DNA from: MWH-TA3 sp044353905
Lineage (GTDB): Bacteria; Actinomycetota; Actinomycetes; Actinomycetales; Microbacteriaceae
Assembly: GCA_044353905.1 (NCBI GenBank)
Contig: JBILBA010000001.1
Location: 202,527-266,526 of the forward strand
DNA: 64,000 bases
Direction of reading: 5' to 3'
Of this stretch, positions 8,118 to 17,228 are shown piece after piece. How positions within the stretch are numbered: position 1 is the stretch's first letter; every line of letters starts with the position of its first letter. Under the pieces are notes generated by a model. It saw only the letters and a program-made list of their open reading frames with translations, ran no database searches and had not been told where the DNA came from. The position numbers and the translations under genes are program-made.

Positions 8118-9140
8118 CTAACTGTCAAACGCCGTCGTGTACCCGTTGATTGCGGGCTGTCCGCCAAGGTGCGCGTAGAGGACGCTGCTGCCCTCGGGGA
8201 AGTATCCCTCGCGCACGAGGTCGATCATGCCGGCCATTGATTTTCCTTCGTAGACGGGGTCGGTGATCATTCCGTCCATCCGTGCCGCGAGTTCAATGGC
8301 CTCGATTGTCCGAGGTCCAGCGATTCCATAAATTCCGTCGTGCCAGCGGTCGAGCAACACGATTTCGTCGTCGCGAACCTCACGACCTAGCTCGATTCCT
8401 GCGGCAGTGCGACGAGCGATACGAGCAATTTGATCCCACGTCTTTTCGACGGTTGCCGACGCGTCGATTCCAATGACCGTGTGCGCACGGTCGGAGTGGG
8501 CGAATCCGGCGATCATTCCGCCTTGGGTTGACCCCGTCACGGAACAGACAATGACGTTGTCGAAAGTGAAACCGAGTTCCTTCTCTTGGTCTTCGACCTC
8601 GAACGCCCATCCAGCGAACCCGTGCCCACCGAGTTCGTGGTCGGATGCACCGGCGGGAATCGCATAGGGCTTGCCGCCACGGGACTCCACCGACTCAATC
8701 GCTTCTTCCCACGACTTGCGGAACCCGATGTCGAACCCGGCCGGGTCAAGACGAACGTCTGCGCCGAGGATGCGACTCAACAGGATGTTCCCCGTCTTTT
8801 CATAGTTGACCTCGTCCCAGTCAACCCAGTGCTCTTGCACCAGAACGGCGCGAAGTCCCAACTTGGCGGCGACGGCAGCGACCTGGCGCGTGTGGTTCGA
8901 TTGCACGCCACCGATTGACACGAGAGTGTCACACCCCTGATTGACGGCGTCCGCGACCAGGTATTCCAACTTGCGCGTCTTGTTTCCGCCGAACGCGATA
9001 CCCGAGTTGACGTCTTCTCGCTTCGCCCACAATTCGACCTTGCCGCCGAGGTGTTCCGTCAGGCGGTCGAGGCGGTGAACCGGAGAAGCCCCGAATCGAA
9101 GGTTGATTCGCGGGGTGTTTTCTAGGGCGCTACGTGTCAT
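8118..9140 (-). CDS. acdS: 1-aminocyclopropane-1-carboxylate (ACC) deaminase
   Basis: PLP enzyme that opens the cyclopropane ring of ACC to 2-oxobutyrate and ammonia; 340 residues. The PLP lysine is Lys54 in FGGNKTRKLEYL and the nucleophilic Ser81 is in GVQSNHTRQVAA. Residues that separate true ACC deaminases from D-cysteine desulfhydrases are present: Tyr297-Glu298 in DPVYEGKSM and Leu325 in AHLGGQPAINGY (Tyr294, Glu295, Leu322 in the Pseudomonas enzyme, as I recall it). It sits between the two halves of the Tad locus, divergent from acsA. No ribosome-binding site; TAGTAT lies 6 bases before the ATG. Confidence 0.88.
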   Translation of the reverse strand: MTRSALENTPRINLRFGASPVHRLDRLTEHLGGKVELWAKREDVNSGIAFGGNKTRKLEYLVADAVNQGCDTLVSIGGVQSNHTRQVAAVAAKLGLRAVLVQEHWVDWDEVNYEKTGNILLSRILGADVRLDPAGFDIGFRKSWEEAIESVESRGGKPYAIPAGASDHELGGHGFAGWAFEVEDQEKELGFTFDNVIVCSVTGSTQGGMIAGFAHSDRAHTVIGIDASATVEKTWDQIARIARRTAAGIELGREVRDDEIVLLDRWHDGIYGIAGPRTIEAIELAARMDGMITDPVYEGKSMAGMIDLVREGYFPEGSSVLYAHLGGQPAINGYTTAFDS

Positions 9141-9146
9141 GGGATA

Positions 9147-9152
9147 ATACTA
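9147..9152 (-). promoter_or_regulatory. Putative -10 box of acdS (leaderless)
   Basis: TAGTAT on the minus strand, ending 6 bases before the acdS ATG at 9140. This matches the TANNNT -10 pattern with transcription starting at or near the start codon. No clear -35 element is visible. Confidence 0.35.
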
Positions 9153-9209
9153 TTCAGTGACGCACAGCCCACGCTGGTCCTCTAAACGGAAAGTCAGGCA
9201 AGGACAACG

Positions 9210-11156
9210 ATGTCCAACACAACAATCGACAGTCTGTTGAACGAAGATCGCCGCTTTCCGCCATCGGCAGAATTCGTCGCGAACGCCATTGCCCAACCCG
9301 AGTTGTACACGGCCGCGTCGGCTGACCGCCTCGGCTTCTGGGCCGACCAAGCCCGCGCTCTGCACTGGCACAAGCCCTTCACACAGACCCTCGACTGGTC
9401 CGATGCTCCGTTCGCGAAGTGGTTTGCCGATGGCGAGATCAATGTCGCCTACAACTGTCTCGACCGTCACATCGAGGCTGGACTCGGTGACCGTGTTGCC
9501 ATCCAGTTCGAAGGCGAGCCCGGCGACTCGCGCGCCATCACCTACCGCGAGTTGACTGACGAGGTTCGCAAGGCCGCGAATCTGCTCGCGAGCCTCGGTG
9601 TCGGACAGGGCGACCGAGTTGCCATCTACATGCCTCTCATCCCCGAGGCCGTTGTTGCGATGCTCGCGTGCGCGCGTGTCGGCGCGATTCACTCGGTCGT
9701 GTTTGGCGGATTCGCAGCAGAGAGCCTTCGCGCCCGAATTGACGACGCCGAAGCCACGCTCGTCATTACCGCGGATGGCGGCTTTCGAAAGGGCGCAGTC
9801 TTCAACCTCAAGAACGCGGTCGACGAGGCCGTCGCCCAGACTCCGACCGTCGAGAAGGTGCTCGTTGTCAAACGTGCCGGAAATGACGTTGCCTGGGTCG
9901 AGGGACGAGACCTCTGGTGGCACGACGAGATCGCCCCGATGAGCGACGACCACATCGCGCAGGGGTTCCCCGCAGAAAACCCGTTGTTCATCCTGTACAC
10001 GTCCGGAACCACGGGTAAACCAAAGGGAATCCTGCACACCTCGGGCGGTTACCTCACCCAGGCCTCGTTCACCCACCGAAACGTGTTCGACCTTCACCCC
10101 GAGTCAGACGTGTACTGGTGCACCGCCGACATCGGCTGGATCACCGGCCACTCGTACGTCGTCTACGGCCCACTCGCCAATGGCGCGACACAGGTCATCT
10201 ATGAGGGAACCCCCGATTTCCCCGCACCCGGTCGCTGGTGGGACATCATCGAAAAGTACAAGGTGTCAATCTTTTACACCGCGCCAACCGCGATTCGCTC
10301 GTTCATGAAAGCTGGTCGAGAGATCCCCCAAGCACGCGACCTCTCGTCACTGCGGGTTCTCGGGTCGGTTGGTGAACCGATCAATCCCGAAGCGTGGATG
10401 TGGTACCGCGAGGTGATTGGCGGGAACAACTGCCCTATCGTCGACACGTGGTGGCAGACCGAAACGGGTGCCATCATGATCTCGGCTCTCCCCGGAATCA
10501 CGACAACAAAGCCGGGTAGCGCACAGGTTCCCCTCCCGGGAATCTCTGTCGACGTGCTCGACGACAACGGCGTTCCCGTTGGGTCAGCAGCCGGCGGACT
10601 CCTCGTCATCACCGAACCCTGGCCGTCGATGCTCCGCGGAATCTGGAAAGACCCCGAACGATACAAAGAGACCTATTGGTCGACCTTCGCCAACACGTAC
10701 TTTGCGGGTGATGGGGCTCACCTCGACGCCGACAACGACGTCTGGTTGCTCGGTCGAGTTGACGACGTGATGAACGTGTCTGGACATCGACTGTCAACGA
10801 TGGAGATCGAATCGGCTCTCGTTTCGAATCACGCCGTCGCCGAATCGGCCGTGGTTGGCGCTGCGGACGAAACCACCGGTCAGGCAGTCGTCGCATTCGT
10901 CGTCCTCAAGAAGCGTGCTTCGGGAGTCGCAAGCCCCGAAGACGACATCGCCGCGCTGAAAGCGCACGTGGTTAAAGAGATCGGTGCGATCGCCCGGCCT
11001 CGAGACATCTATCTGGTCGAGGATCTTCCCAAGACCCGTTCGGGCAAGATCATGAGGCGTCTGTTGCGAGACATCGCCGAGGGTCGCGAGATCGGTGACA
11101 CCACGACACTTCTGGACACGACGGTTGTTCGGGTAATCGATGGCCAGGTCAACTAA
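9210..11156 (+). CDS. acsA: Acetyl-CoA synthetase (acetate-CoA ligase, AMP-forming)
   Basis: Activates acetate to acetyl-CoA through acetyl-AMP; 648 residues, the usual length. The AMP-binding P-loop YTSGTTGKPKG is near residue 262, WWQTETGAIMIS supplies the adenine/hinge motif, and the C-terminal RSGKIMRR holds the catalytic lysine near 613 that is normally controlled by acetylation. A ribosome-binding site (AAGGA) precedes the ATG. It is divergent from acdS; its stop overlaps the stop of the convergent TadB/C-like gene by 4 bases. Confidence 0.97.
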   Translation: MSNTTIDSLLNEDRRFPPSAEFVANAIAQPELYTAASADRLGFWADQARALHWHKPFTQTLDWSDAPFAKWFADGEINVAYNCLDRHIEAGLGDRVAIQFEGEPGDSRAITYRELTDEVRKAANLLASLGVGQGDRVAIYMPLIPEAVVAMLACARVGAIHSVVFGGFAAESLRARIDDAEATLVITADGGFRKGAVFNLKNAVDEAVAQTPTVEKVLVVKRAGNDVAWVEGRDLWWHDEIAPMSDDHIAQGFPAENPLFILYTSGTTGKPKGILHTSGGYLTQASFTHRNVFDLHPESDVYWCTADIGWITGHSYVVYGPLANGATQVIYEGTPDFPAPGRWWDIIEKYKVSIFYTAPTAIRSFMKAGREIPQARDLSSLRVLGSVGEPINPEAWMWYREVIGGNNCPIVDTWWQTETGAIMISALPGITTTKPGSAQVPLPGISVDVLDDNGVPVGSAAGGLLVITEPWPSMLRGIWKDPERYKETYWSTFANTYFAGDGAHLDADNDVWLLGRVDDVMNVSGHRLSTMEIESALVSNHAVAESAVVGAADETTGQAVVAFVVLKKRASGVASPEDDIAALKAHVVKEIGAIARPRDIYLVEDLPKTRSGKIMRRLLRDIAEGREIGDTTTLLDTTVVRVIDGQVN

Positions 11157-11920
11157 CTCGACGACCTGAAGAACCCCTGTGCCATCCCGGCGATGGCGGG
11201 GACCACGGTCAGCGTCACGAACGCGGGGAACAAGCAGACTCCGAGCGGGATGAGCATCTGCCCAGGGAGTCGTTCGATTGCTTCCCGAACCTCGAATCGA
11301 GCGGTTCGCCGTCGCTCGTCAGCATCCGCGCGGATGAGCCCAGCGACGGGTATCCCTGTCTCTCGAGATGCCGCTCGAATATCCGTGATGGCAATCCATT
11401 CGTTGACGAAGCCCCATCGTTCGCCGCAGGAACGCAGAGCGTTCTCCGTGTCGGCGCGTAACCCAGCGACCGACAGAATCTCGGCGACGACATCACCCAG
11501 AACCCCGGTCGCCGGAGACGGGGTTGGGATTCGACTGCGCAGTCGGGCCATCCACACCCATCCGCCGAAGGACGCCCCCACCCCGAGGACGAGGCACAGC
11601 CACCCGACTGGCCCGCCCAGGAGAAAAGCGAGAGCGCGCATTCCGAAGATCTCGGTGACGACCAACGTGAACGCCGGCAATGCCGTCAGTACAACCGCCG
11701 AATGCCGAGCAGAGGTGGCGGCGATTGTGGCCTCGCGGTCCAATTCCAGGTTGGAATCAAGCGCGTCGGCGACAAGGCGCAGCACGCGAGTTCGAGGCGC
11801 CCCCGTCTCGCGTGCGATCTCGAGGATGTCAGAGACAACATCGTCGCCTCCACGGTCGTCGAGTCGAGCCACACCTGAGTCCAACGTGGCGGCGAGTCGC
11901 CTCAGTTCGGTCGGAGTCAT
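11153..11920 (-). CDS. Type II secretion F domain protein (TadB/TadC-like)
   Basis: A 255-residue inner-membrane protein for Flp pilus assembly. It has a cytoplasmic helical N-terminus, two hydrophobic segments in the middle (LTALPAFTLVVTEIFG and GWLCLVLGVGASFGGWVW), a cytoplasmic four-helix T2SSF domain (residues about 150-230) and a C-terminal helix (LGVCLFPAFVTLTVVPAIAG). Actinobacterial Tad loci usually have two such genes; only one is seen here. Start ATG at 11920 overlaps the TadA stop by 4 bases, so the two are coupled. Confidence 0.75.
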   Translation of the reverse strand: MTPTELRRLAATLDSGVARLDDRGGDDVVSDILEIARETGAPRTRVLRLVADALDSNLELDREATIAATSARHSAVVLTALPAFTLVVTEIFGMRALAFLLGGPVGWLCLVLGVGASFGGWVWMARLRSRIPTPSPATGVLGDVVAEILSVAGLRADTENALRSCGERWGFVNEWIAITDIRAASRETGIPVAGLIRADADERRRTARFEVREAIERLPGQMLIPLGVCLFPAFVTLTVVPAIAGMAQGFFRSSS

Positions 11921-12813
11921 CGCGCCACCTCGAGTCGGTCGCCGACCCGTCGAAGTGTCCCGGAACTCAGCCGACTTCCGGTCGCGGTTCGTTCGCAATG
12001 AATCACGCGGTCGAAAGCCACGGCGGCGAGCCGCGCGACGGTTTCGGGGGCAAGCCCCGCCACCATCCCCAACGCGGTCAATCTCTCGGGGACGTCGCCG
12101 AGCGAACGGGCGTGGAGCGACGAAAGTCCGAGATGACCCGCGGTGAGAGCCACGAGTAGGTCAACGATTTCGGCGCCGCGAACTTCTCCAAGAACGATGC
12201 GGTCGGGGCTCATGCGCAACGATTCGCGCACGAGAGCGCTCATCGTGACGTGGCCTGCACCTTCAGCGTTCGCCGCGCGAGTGCACAGAAAGACGGCATG
12301 AGGATGCCGTGGTGAGATCTCGGGGATGTCTTCGATGACGACAATTCGTTCAGAGGTCGGTGCGTGTGCCATCAAAAACTCGATCAAGGTCGTCTTACCG
12401 CTTCCCGTCGCTCCCGTGATGAGGATTGACTGGTTGACGAGTTCCCCCCAATCCCAGTCGTCGTCCACCGCGTAGTCCTCGGCGGTGACGGGATTGTGTC
12501 GCGGAAACCGAAGCGTCAGAATGGCACCGTCCCGCGCAATCGGCGGAAGCGCAACGTGGATTCTCACCTCTCCTGCGAGCGCCGCATCACCGAGGGGTCG
12601 TGCATCGTCGACTCGACCACCCGCGGTCTCGACAAGTCCCGCGCCGATTCGTCGCGCCTCGCGCGGGTCCACGATGATGTCCGTTGCGACGAATCCGCGA
12701 CCAGCGCTTCGCCACACTCGTCCGTCTCCTGTGACACAGAGATCGCGAACGTTGTCGTCAACGGCCGAGGCAAGGGGTCCGAGAAATGCGCTGAGAGTTG
12801 GGCTCATGCCCAC
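11917..12813 (-). CDS. tadA: TadA/CpaF family pilus assembly ATPase
   Basis: A secretion ATPase of 298 residues, short for the family (often 350-450), with a reduced N-terminal domain. Walker A is GATGSGKTT near residue 137, the Asp box is VVIEDIPEIS, Walker B is RIVLGEVRGAE and the His box is SSLHARS. It powers assembly of a Flp-type pilus with the membrane protein encoded immediately downstream. The start may be GTG at 12813 or ATG at 12807. The ridA-like gene ends 96 bases upstream on the same strand. Confidence 0.85.
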   Translation of the reverse strand: MGMSPTLSAFLGPLASAVDDNVRDLCVTGDGRVWRSAGRGFVATDIIVDPREARRIGAGLVETAGGRVDDARPLGDAALAGEVRIHVALPPIARDGAILTLRFPRHNPVTAEDYAVDDDWDWGELVNQSILITGATGSGKTTLIEFLMAHAPTSERIVVIEDIPEISPRHPHAVFLCTRAANAEGAGHVTMSALVRESLRMSPDRIVLGEVRGAEIVDLLVALTAGHLGLSSLHARSLGDVPERLTALGMVAGLAPETVARLAAVAFDRVIHCERTATGSRLSSGTLRRVGDRLEVAR

Positions 12814-12909
12814 AGCGTTGTGCCCTTGCGGTCAGTTGGCGGATCTTCGCGTCACGATGGGTACAAGCGCACGCCTCGTAAGGCTGTGAACAAGAGGTTC
12901 CGCGAACGC

Positions 12910-13368
12910 TTATTCGAATTCGACGATGAGTTCGAGCTCGACCGGCGCATCCAGCGGCAACACAGCAACACCGACGGCGCTCCGCGCGTGACGGCCAGCG
13001 TCCCCGAAAATCTCTACGAGCGTGTCGCTCGCGCCGTTCGCCACAGCCGGTTGACCACTGAAGTCAGGAGCGGACGCAACGAACACGACAAGTTTGACAA
13101 TGCGAGTGATGCGATCGACCGTCCCGATCGCCGTCTGCGCAGCGGCGAGAGCGTTGAGGACAGCAATGCGTGCAAACTCCTTCGCGTCCTCGGAACTGAC
13201 TTCTGCGCCAACCTTTCCGGTCGCCGGCAAAGCACCGTCCACAAAAGGAAGTTGTCCAGCGGTGAACACAAGATTTCCCGCAATCGTTGCGGGAAGGTAG
13301 GACGCAACGGGTTTAGCGACCTCTGGGATAACGATTCCCAGTTCGGCGAGACGCTCGGAAACGGACAC
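12910..13368 (-). CDS. RidA/YjgF family protein
   Basis: A 152-residue member of the RidA superfamily, whose best-known members hydrolyse reactive enamine/imine intermediates made by PLP enzymes. Family features are GNLVFTAGQLPF, AVLNALAAAQTAIG and the C-terminal region where the key arginine normally lies (HARSAVGVAVLPLDAPVELELIVEF); here the Arg-Ser context is kept. The start is GTG at 13368. It follows a DUF4177 gene by 9 bases. Which RidA subgroup, and whether it is a deaminase or acts otherwise, cannot be told by eye. Confidence 0.8.
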   Translation of the reverse strand: MSVSERLAELGIVIPEVAKPVASYLPATIAGNLVFTAGQLPFVDGALPATGKVGAEVSSEDAKEFARIAVLNALAAAQTAIGTVDRITRIVKLVVFVASAPDFSGQPAVANGASDTLVEIFGDAGRHARSAVGVAVLPLDAPVELELIVEFE

Positions 13369-13377
13369 AGGTGTTCC

Positions 13378-13533
13378 CTAACCGTTCAGGGGGCGCTTGA
13401 AATAGGCGACGAGTCCGCCTTCCGGCCCAGCAATGATGGTCACGAGCTCCCAGCCATCCTCACCCCACGTGTTGAGAATCTGCGTGGTCGAGTGAATGAT
13501 GAGTGGCGTTGTCGCATATTCCCAATGGCTCAC
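13378..13533 (-). CDS. Small DUF4177-like protein
   Basis: A 51-residue protein, VSHWEYATTPLIIHSTTQIL then NTWGEDGWELVTIIAGPEGG and AYFKRP. The pattern W-E-Y...LN.WG.DGWELV is typical of the small DUF4177 proteins found upstream of ridA-like genes in actinobacteria. The GTG start at 13533 has an excellent ribosome-binding site (GGAGG, 5 bases upstream). It is divergent from the penicillin-binding protein gene and probably in one transcript with the ridA-like gene. Function unknown. Confidence 0.75.
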   Translation of the reverse strand: MSHWEYATTPLIIHSTTQILNTWGEDGWELVTIIAGPEGGLVAYFKRPLNG

Positions 13534-13569
13534 AGTGCCTCCGTTTCGGAAATTCTTAGGTTGACTAGG

Positions 13570-13575
13570 TAATCT
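13570..13575 (+). promoter_or_regulatory. Putative -10 box of the penicillin-binding protein gene
   Basis: TAATCT lies 7 bases before the ATG at 13583 and there is no ribosome-binding site, the leaderless pattern seen elsewhere in this window. A convincing -35 box is not visible. Confidence 0.35.
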
Positions 13576-13582
13576 TGAGTCT

Positions 13583-16129
13583 ATGTCCAATCCATTTACG
13601 CGTTTCACGACCACTGTCGGCTCTTGGCTCGGATTGGGCATTGTCGGCGTCATCTCGGGTGTCCTCGTTGCGGTCATGGTCGCGCCGCTCCTCGCTGTGA
13701 GCGGAATCGCAATCAAGAACACCCTGTCGGTGTTCGACGCTCTTCCCGACTTTATTGAAATCGGTCGCCAAGGACAGAAGAACGAAATCTACGTTCAGAA
13801 AAGCGCGAACCCCGACAAGGGCTACGTGAAAATTGCCGATGTCTATTGGCAAAACCGAGTCGAGGTTTCGCTTGACGAGATGTCGCAATATCTCAAGGAT
13901 GCGGCAATTGACGGCGAGGACCGCCGTTTTTACGAACACAAAGGTGTCGACCTCACGGGAATCATTCGTGCGGCGATCGGAAACGTCGCGTCCGGTGGCG
14001 TAACGTCCGGAGCGTCGACGCTGACCATGCAGCTCATCAAGAACATCTACGTCCAACGCGCCGAAGCGTTGCCGACCGAGGAAGCGCGAACCGCCGCTTA
14101 CGCCGAAGCGACCGCCACGACCACCGAGCGCAAGCTGAAAGAAATCAAACTCGCGATCGGACTAGAAAAGCGTTTCAACAAAGAACAGATTCTTGAGGCA
14201 TATCTGAACATCTCGGGATTCGGCGGCAACACCTATGGCGTTGAAGCTGCCGCACAGCGCTATTTCGGCGTGAGCGCCAAGGACGTCACCATTTCGCAGG
14301 CCGCGTCGTTGTTGGCCATCGTCCAGTACCCGGTGTTGCGAAATCTCGCGCAACCGGAAAACTTCCCGGCTAACCAAATCCGTCGTGACGACATTCTGAA
14401 GTCGATGCGTGACGAAGGACACATCACCGAGGCGGAGTATCAAGAGGCCGTCTCGATCCCCGTGGACGAGAATTTCATCAACCTTCAAGACCCGTCGAGT
14501 GGTTGTATCGCTGGCGAAAAGTACACAAAGTATTTTTGCGATTACGTCGTGAAAAACATCACCAATTTCGAAGCACTCGGAGCAACAGTCGACGAGCGAA
14601 TCACGAACTGGAACATCGGCGGCTACAAGCTCTACACGACGCTCGACCACTCGCTACAAAAGTTCGCGCAAAAGCAGGTGTGGCGTGTGCCCAAGTACTC
14701 TCCCCTCCTCAAAATCGGTGCGGTGTTCAACTCGGTTGAGGTCGGGACCGGTCGCGTTCTCACCATGACCCAAAACAAAACATTCAACGACACTCTCGAG
14801 GGTGGCGGAAAAAGCGCCAGTGCAATCAACCTGTCAACCGACCGGGATTACGGTGGGTCCAGTGGCTTCCAAACCGGATCGACCTACAAGATATTCGGGC
14901 TTCTCGCATGGTTGCAGTCCGGTCGCGGTCTCAGTGAACTGGTCAACGCAGGCGAGTTCAAGAAGGACCAGTCGCACTATGTCGACACGTGTGAAGACGG
15001 TGGCGGTCCGTGGGGTGGAAAGTGGGAGTTCAAGAACGACTCGGCCGCTCCAAAGGTGGTCACCGTGATGACCGCGGTGAGTTCTTCGATCAACTCGGCG
15101 TTCGCGTCGATCGGAGAACAACTCGACCAGTGTGAAATTCGCAAGACGGCGGAGTCCCTCGGAGTTCACCGTGCTGACGGCTCCCGTTTGCAATCCAACC
15201 CTTCGGCGATTCTGGGAACCAACGAAATCGCGCCGTTGACAATGGCAAATGCCTGGGCGGGTATCGCGAACAACGGAAAGTTCTGCGAACTCGTCATTCT
15301 CGATCACGCGGTCGGCCCCAACGGCGAGGAACTCCCCGGTCAACCAGAAACCTGTAGTCAAGCGATCGAGCCTGGCGTTGCACACGCCGCGATTTACGCG
15401 ATGAAAAACGTAATGAGTGGTGGAACAGGAGGAGCGTCGAATCCTCGCGATGGCGTCCCCATTTTTGGAAAAACGGGAACCACCGACAGCTCGACTCAAA
15501 CCTGGATTGTTGCCTCTACGTCCCGTATCGCGAGCGTGGCCTGGGTCGGAAACATCGTCGGCAAATTCCCCATGCGTCAATTCTCCAATGGAGCTCTGTA
15601 CCGTCACCAAATCATGTCAGCGGTGATGCGCACAGCCGACCGGATGTACTCCGGAGAAAAGGATTGGCCCGCACCACCGGCTCGTCTATTGCAGGGTAAC
15701 GGGCTCAAGATACCCGCGGTCCAAGGTTTGAGCGTCGAAGAAGCAACAACTTTGCTCGTCGGTCTCGGACTCCAAGTGAAGATCGCGCGATTTGAACCAT
15801 CCGAAACCGTCCCGGAAGGATTCGTCACGCGAAGTTCGCCCGGGGACGGAAGACTCACCGCTGCTGGAGTCGTGGTCAAGCTCTATCGTTCTTCAGGCCC
15901 CGCAGGGTTCACTATGCCGGACTTCATCTCGACGCTGACTCTGGAGGCAGATGCGGTCCTTGCGTTGAATAACGCGGGTGTCGCAACGGTGACTGTCACC
16001 TGTTCGCAATCCAACGACGCCACCGACCCCAGAATCGGTAGCGTGATTGGTCAGTATCCGGTTGCGGGCACAATGCAGGAGCCGACGGAATACGTGCGGA
16101 TCACGATTCTTCGAACAAGCTGCATGTAA
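13583..16129 (+). CDS. Class A penicillin-binding protein with PASTA domains
   Basis: A bifunctional peptidoglycan synthase of 848 residues. After a membrane anchor (about 12-45) comes the GT51 glycosyltransferase with the catalytic Glu in GEDRRFYEHKGVD (near 114) and GASTLTMQLIKN. The transpeptidase domain has the SxxK motif STYK near 433, SxN as SIN (SSSINSAF) and KTG in FGKTGTTDS near 629. Two C-terminal PASTA-like repeats follow, from about 710 to the end. It is like PonA of actinobacteria. The stop overlaps the start of the next gene (TAATG), so a phosphoesterase is coupled to it. Confidence 0.93.
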   Translation: MSNPFTRFTTTVGSWLGLGIVGVISGVLVAVMVAPLLAVSGIAIKNTLSVFDALPDFIEIGRQGQKNEIYVQKSANPDKGYVKIADVYWQNRVEVSLDEMSQYLKDAAIDGEDRRFYEHKGVDLTGIIRAAIGNVASGGVTSGASTLTMQLIKNIYVQRAEALPTEEARTAAYAEATATTTERKLKEIKLAIGLEKRFNKEQILEAYLNISGFGGNTYGVEAAAQRYFGVSAKDVTISQAASLLAIVQYPVLRNLAQPENFPANQIRRDDILKSMRDEGHITEAEYQEAVSIPVDENFINLQDPSSGCIAGEKYTKYFCDYVVKNITNFEALGATVDERITNWNIGGYKLYTTLDHSLQKFAQKQVWRVPKYSPLLKIGAVFNSVEVGTGRVLTMTQNKTFNDTLEGGGKSASAINLSTDRDYGGSSGFQTGSTYKIFGLLAWLQSGRGLSELVNAGEFKKDQSHYVDTCEDGGGPWGGKWEFKNDSAAPKVVTVMTAVSSSINSAFASIGEQLDQCEIRKTAESLGVHRADGSRLQSNPSAILGTNEIAPLTMANAWAGIANNGKFCELVILDHAVGPNGEELPGQPETCSQAIEPGVAHAAIYAMKNVMSGGTGGASNPRDGVPIFGKTGTTDSSTQTWIVASTSRIASVAWVGNIVGKFPMRQFSNGALYRHQIMSAVMRTADRMYSGEKDWPAPPARLLQGNGLKIPAVQGLSVEEATTLLVGLGLQVKIARFEPSETVPEGFVTRSSPGDGRLTAAGVVVKLYRSSGPAGFTMPDFISTLTLEADAVLALNNAGVATVTVTCSQSNDATDPRIGSVIGQYPVAGTMQEPTEYVRITILRTSCM

Positions 16130-17058
16130 TGTCTTTCCGAGCAGTTTTCGGAGCGGTGGCCACGATTGGCGTGGGAGTTTTTGCCTACGCCTCGTTGTTC
16201 GAACGAAACTTATTCGGGGTCCGGAACGAATCAATCGATGTTCTGGAACCAGGATCACCCAGTATTCGGGTACTCCATTTGTCCGACATTCATCTAGCGC
16301 CATGGCAAAAGCGCAAGGTCGACTGGATTCGCGGTTTGGTTTCTCTGCGTCCAGATCTCGTCATCGTCACCGGGGACTCTCTCGGACACGCGGATTCTGT
16401 TCCGGAACTCGCTCGCGCACTGTCTGTTTTTAAGGGAACACCAGGTGTATTCGTGCACGGTTCAAACGATTACTTTGCACCGCGAATGCCCAACCCCTTC
16501 ACCTACCTTTTTCGGCCGTCTCAGCCCGATCAGGACGGTGAACGCATCGATACCGAGGGCCTCGACGCGGAGTATTCGTCGCTGGGGTGGCTCGACCTCA
16601 ACAACGCGTCACACCGAATGACCGTCAACGGATCGTCAATTGTGTTCACGGGAACCGATGACCCACACCTTGACCTCGATCGGCTCGATCTCGTCGCAGG
16701 TTCTCTTGACGAAGCTCTCGAACACGCGAACGAACCGGTTGCCGCGATTCTGGGTGTCACCCACGCGCCATATCGTCGCGTGCTCGACGCTCTGACAACT
16801 CTCGGTGCTGACGTCATTTTTGCGGGGCACACTCACGGCGGTCAAGTTTGCGTGCCGGGGATCGGCGCGTTGACCACGAACAGCGATCTTCCGCGCGCCC
16901 TCGCACGTGGAATGAATGTGTGGAACCGCTTCGACCGTCACGCTTTTCTCAATGTCAGCGCCGGAATCGGAACGTCAATCTACGCTCCCGTTCGGTTCGC
17001 ATGCCCACCGGAAGCAGTTCTCATAACTCTGCGGGCAAAGGATATCGGGTACGCTTAA
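16129..17058 (+). CDS. YkuE-like membrane metallophosphoesterase
   Basis: A 309-residue calcineurin-type phosphoesterase with an N-terminal hydrophobic segment (residues about 5-23). Metal ligands are visible in LHLSDIHLAPWQ (DxH), VTGDSLGH (GD), HGSNDYF (GNxx, here SND), GVTHAPYRR and FAGHTHGGQV (GHTH). Homologues downstream of class A PBPs are common in actinobacteria, and some act on membrane lipids. Start ATG overlaps the PBP stop by one base. Confidence 0.85.
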   Translation: MSFRAVFGAVATIGVGVFAYASLFERNLFGVRNESIDVLEPGSPSIRVLHLSDIHLAPWQKRKVDWIRGLVSLRPDLVIVTGDSLGHADSVPELARALSVFKGTPGVFVHGSNDYFAPRMPNPFTYLFRPSQPDQDGERIDTEGLDAEYSSLGWLDLNNASHRMTVNGSSIVFTGTDDPHLDLDRLDLVAGSLDEALEHANEPVAAILGVTHAPYRRVLDALTTLGADVIFAGHTHGGQVCVPGIGALTTNSDLPRALARGMNVWNRFDRHAFLNVSAGIGTSIYAPVRFACPPEAVLITLRAKDIGYA

Positions 17059-17069
17059 GCGGTTAGAGA

Positions 17070-17143
17070 CGGGGTGTGGCGCAGCTTGGTAGCGCGCGTC
17101 GTTCGGGACGACGAGGTCGCAGGTTCAAATCCTGTTACCCCGA
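17070..17143 (+). tRNA. tRNA-Pro (anticodon CGG)
   Basis: 74 bases from CGGGGTG to CACCCCG-type pairing (TACCCCG) with A discriminator. It has a C1-G72 pair as usual for tRNA-Pro, D arm GCGC/GCGC, anticodon stem CGTCG/CGACG with loop TTCGGGA (anticodon CGG, codon CCG), and a T arm with TTCAAAT. No CCA is encoded. A strong terminator follows 4 bases later. Confidence 0.95.
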
Positions 17144-17147
17144 CAAG

Positions 17148-17182
17148 GGAAAGAGACCGCCGATGGCGGTCTCTTTCCGTTT
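17148..17182 (+). terminator. Rho-independent terminator after tRNA-Pro
   Basis: A perfect 14-bp inverted repeat, GGAAAGAGACCGCC (17148-17161) and its complement (17165-17178), with a 3-base loop GAT, followed by GTTT. It may also stop the convergent pncA transcript. Confidence 0.8.
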
Positions 17183-17228
17183 AGACGGCTGTGACAGGGG
17201 GGCCTATCGCCGGCAGTCTTGCTCTTTT

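Noticed and set aside
12496..13572. Long plus-strand open frame of 358 codons.
   Set aside because: It is antisense to tadA, the ridA-like gene and the DUF4177 gene, all with clear family motifs; composition gives long empty frames in this genome.
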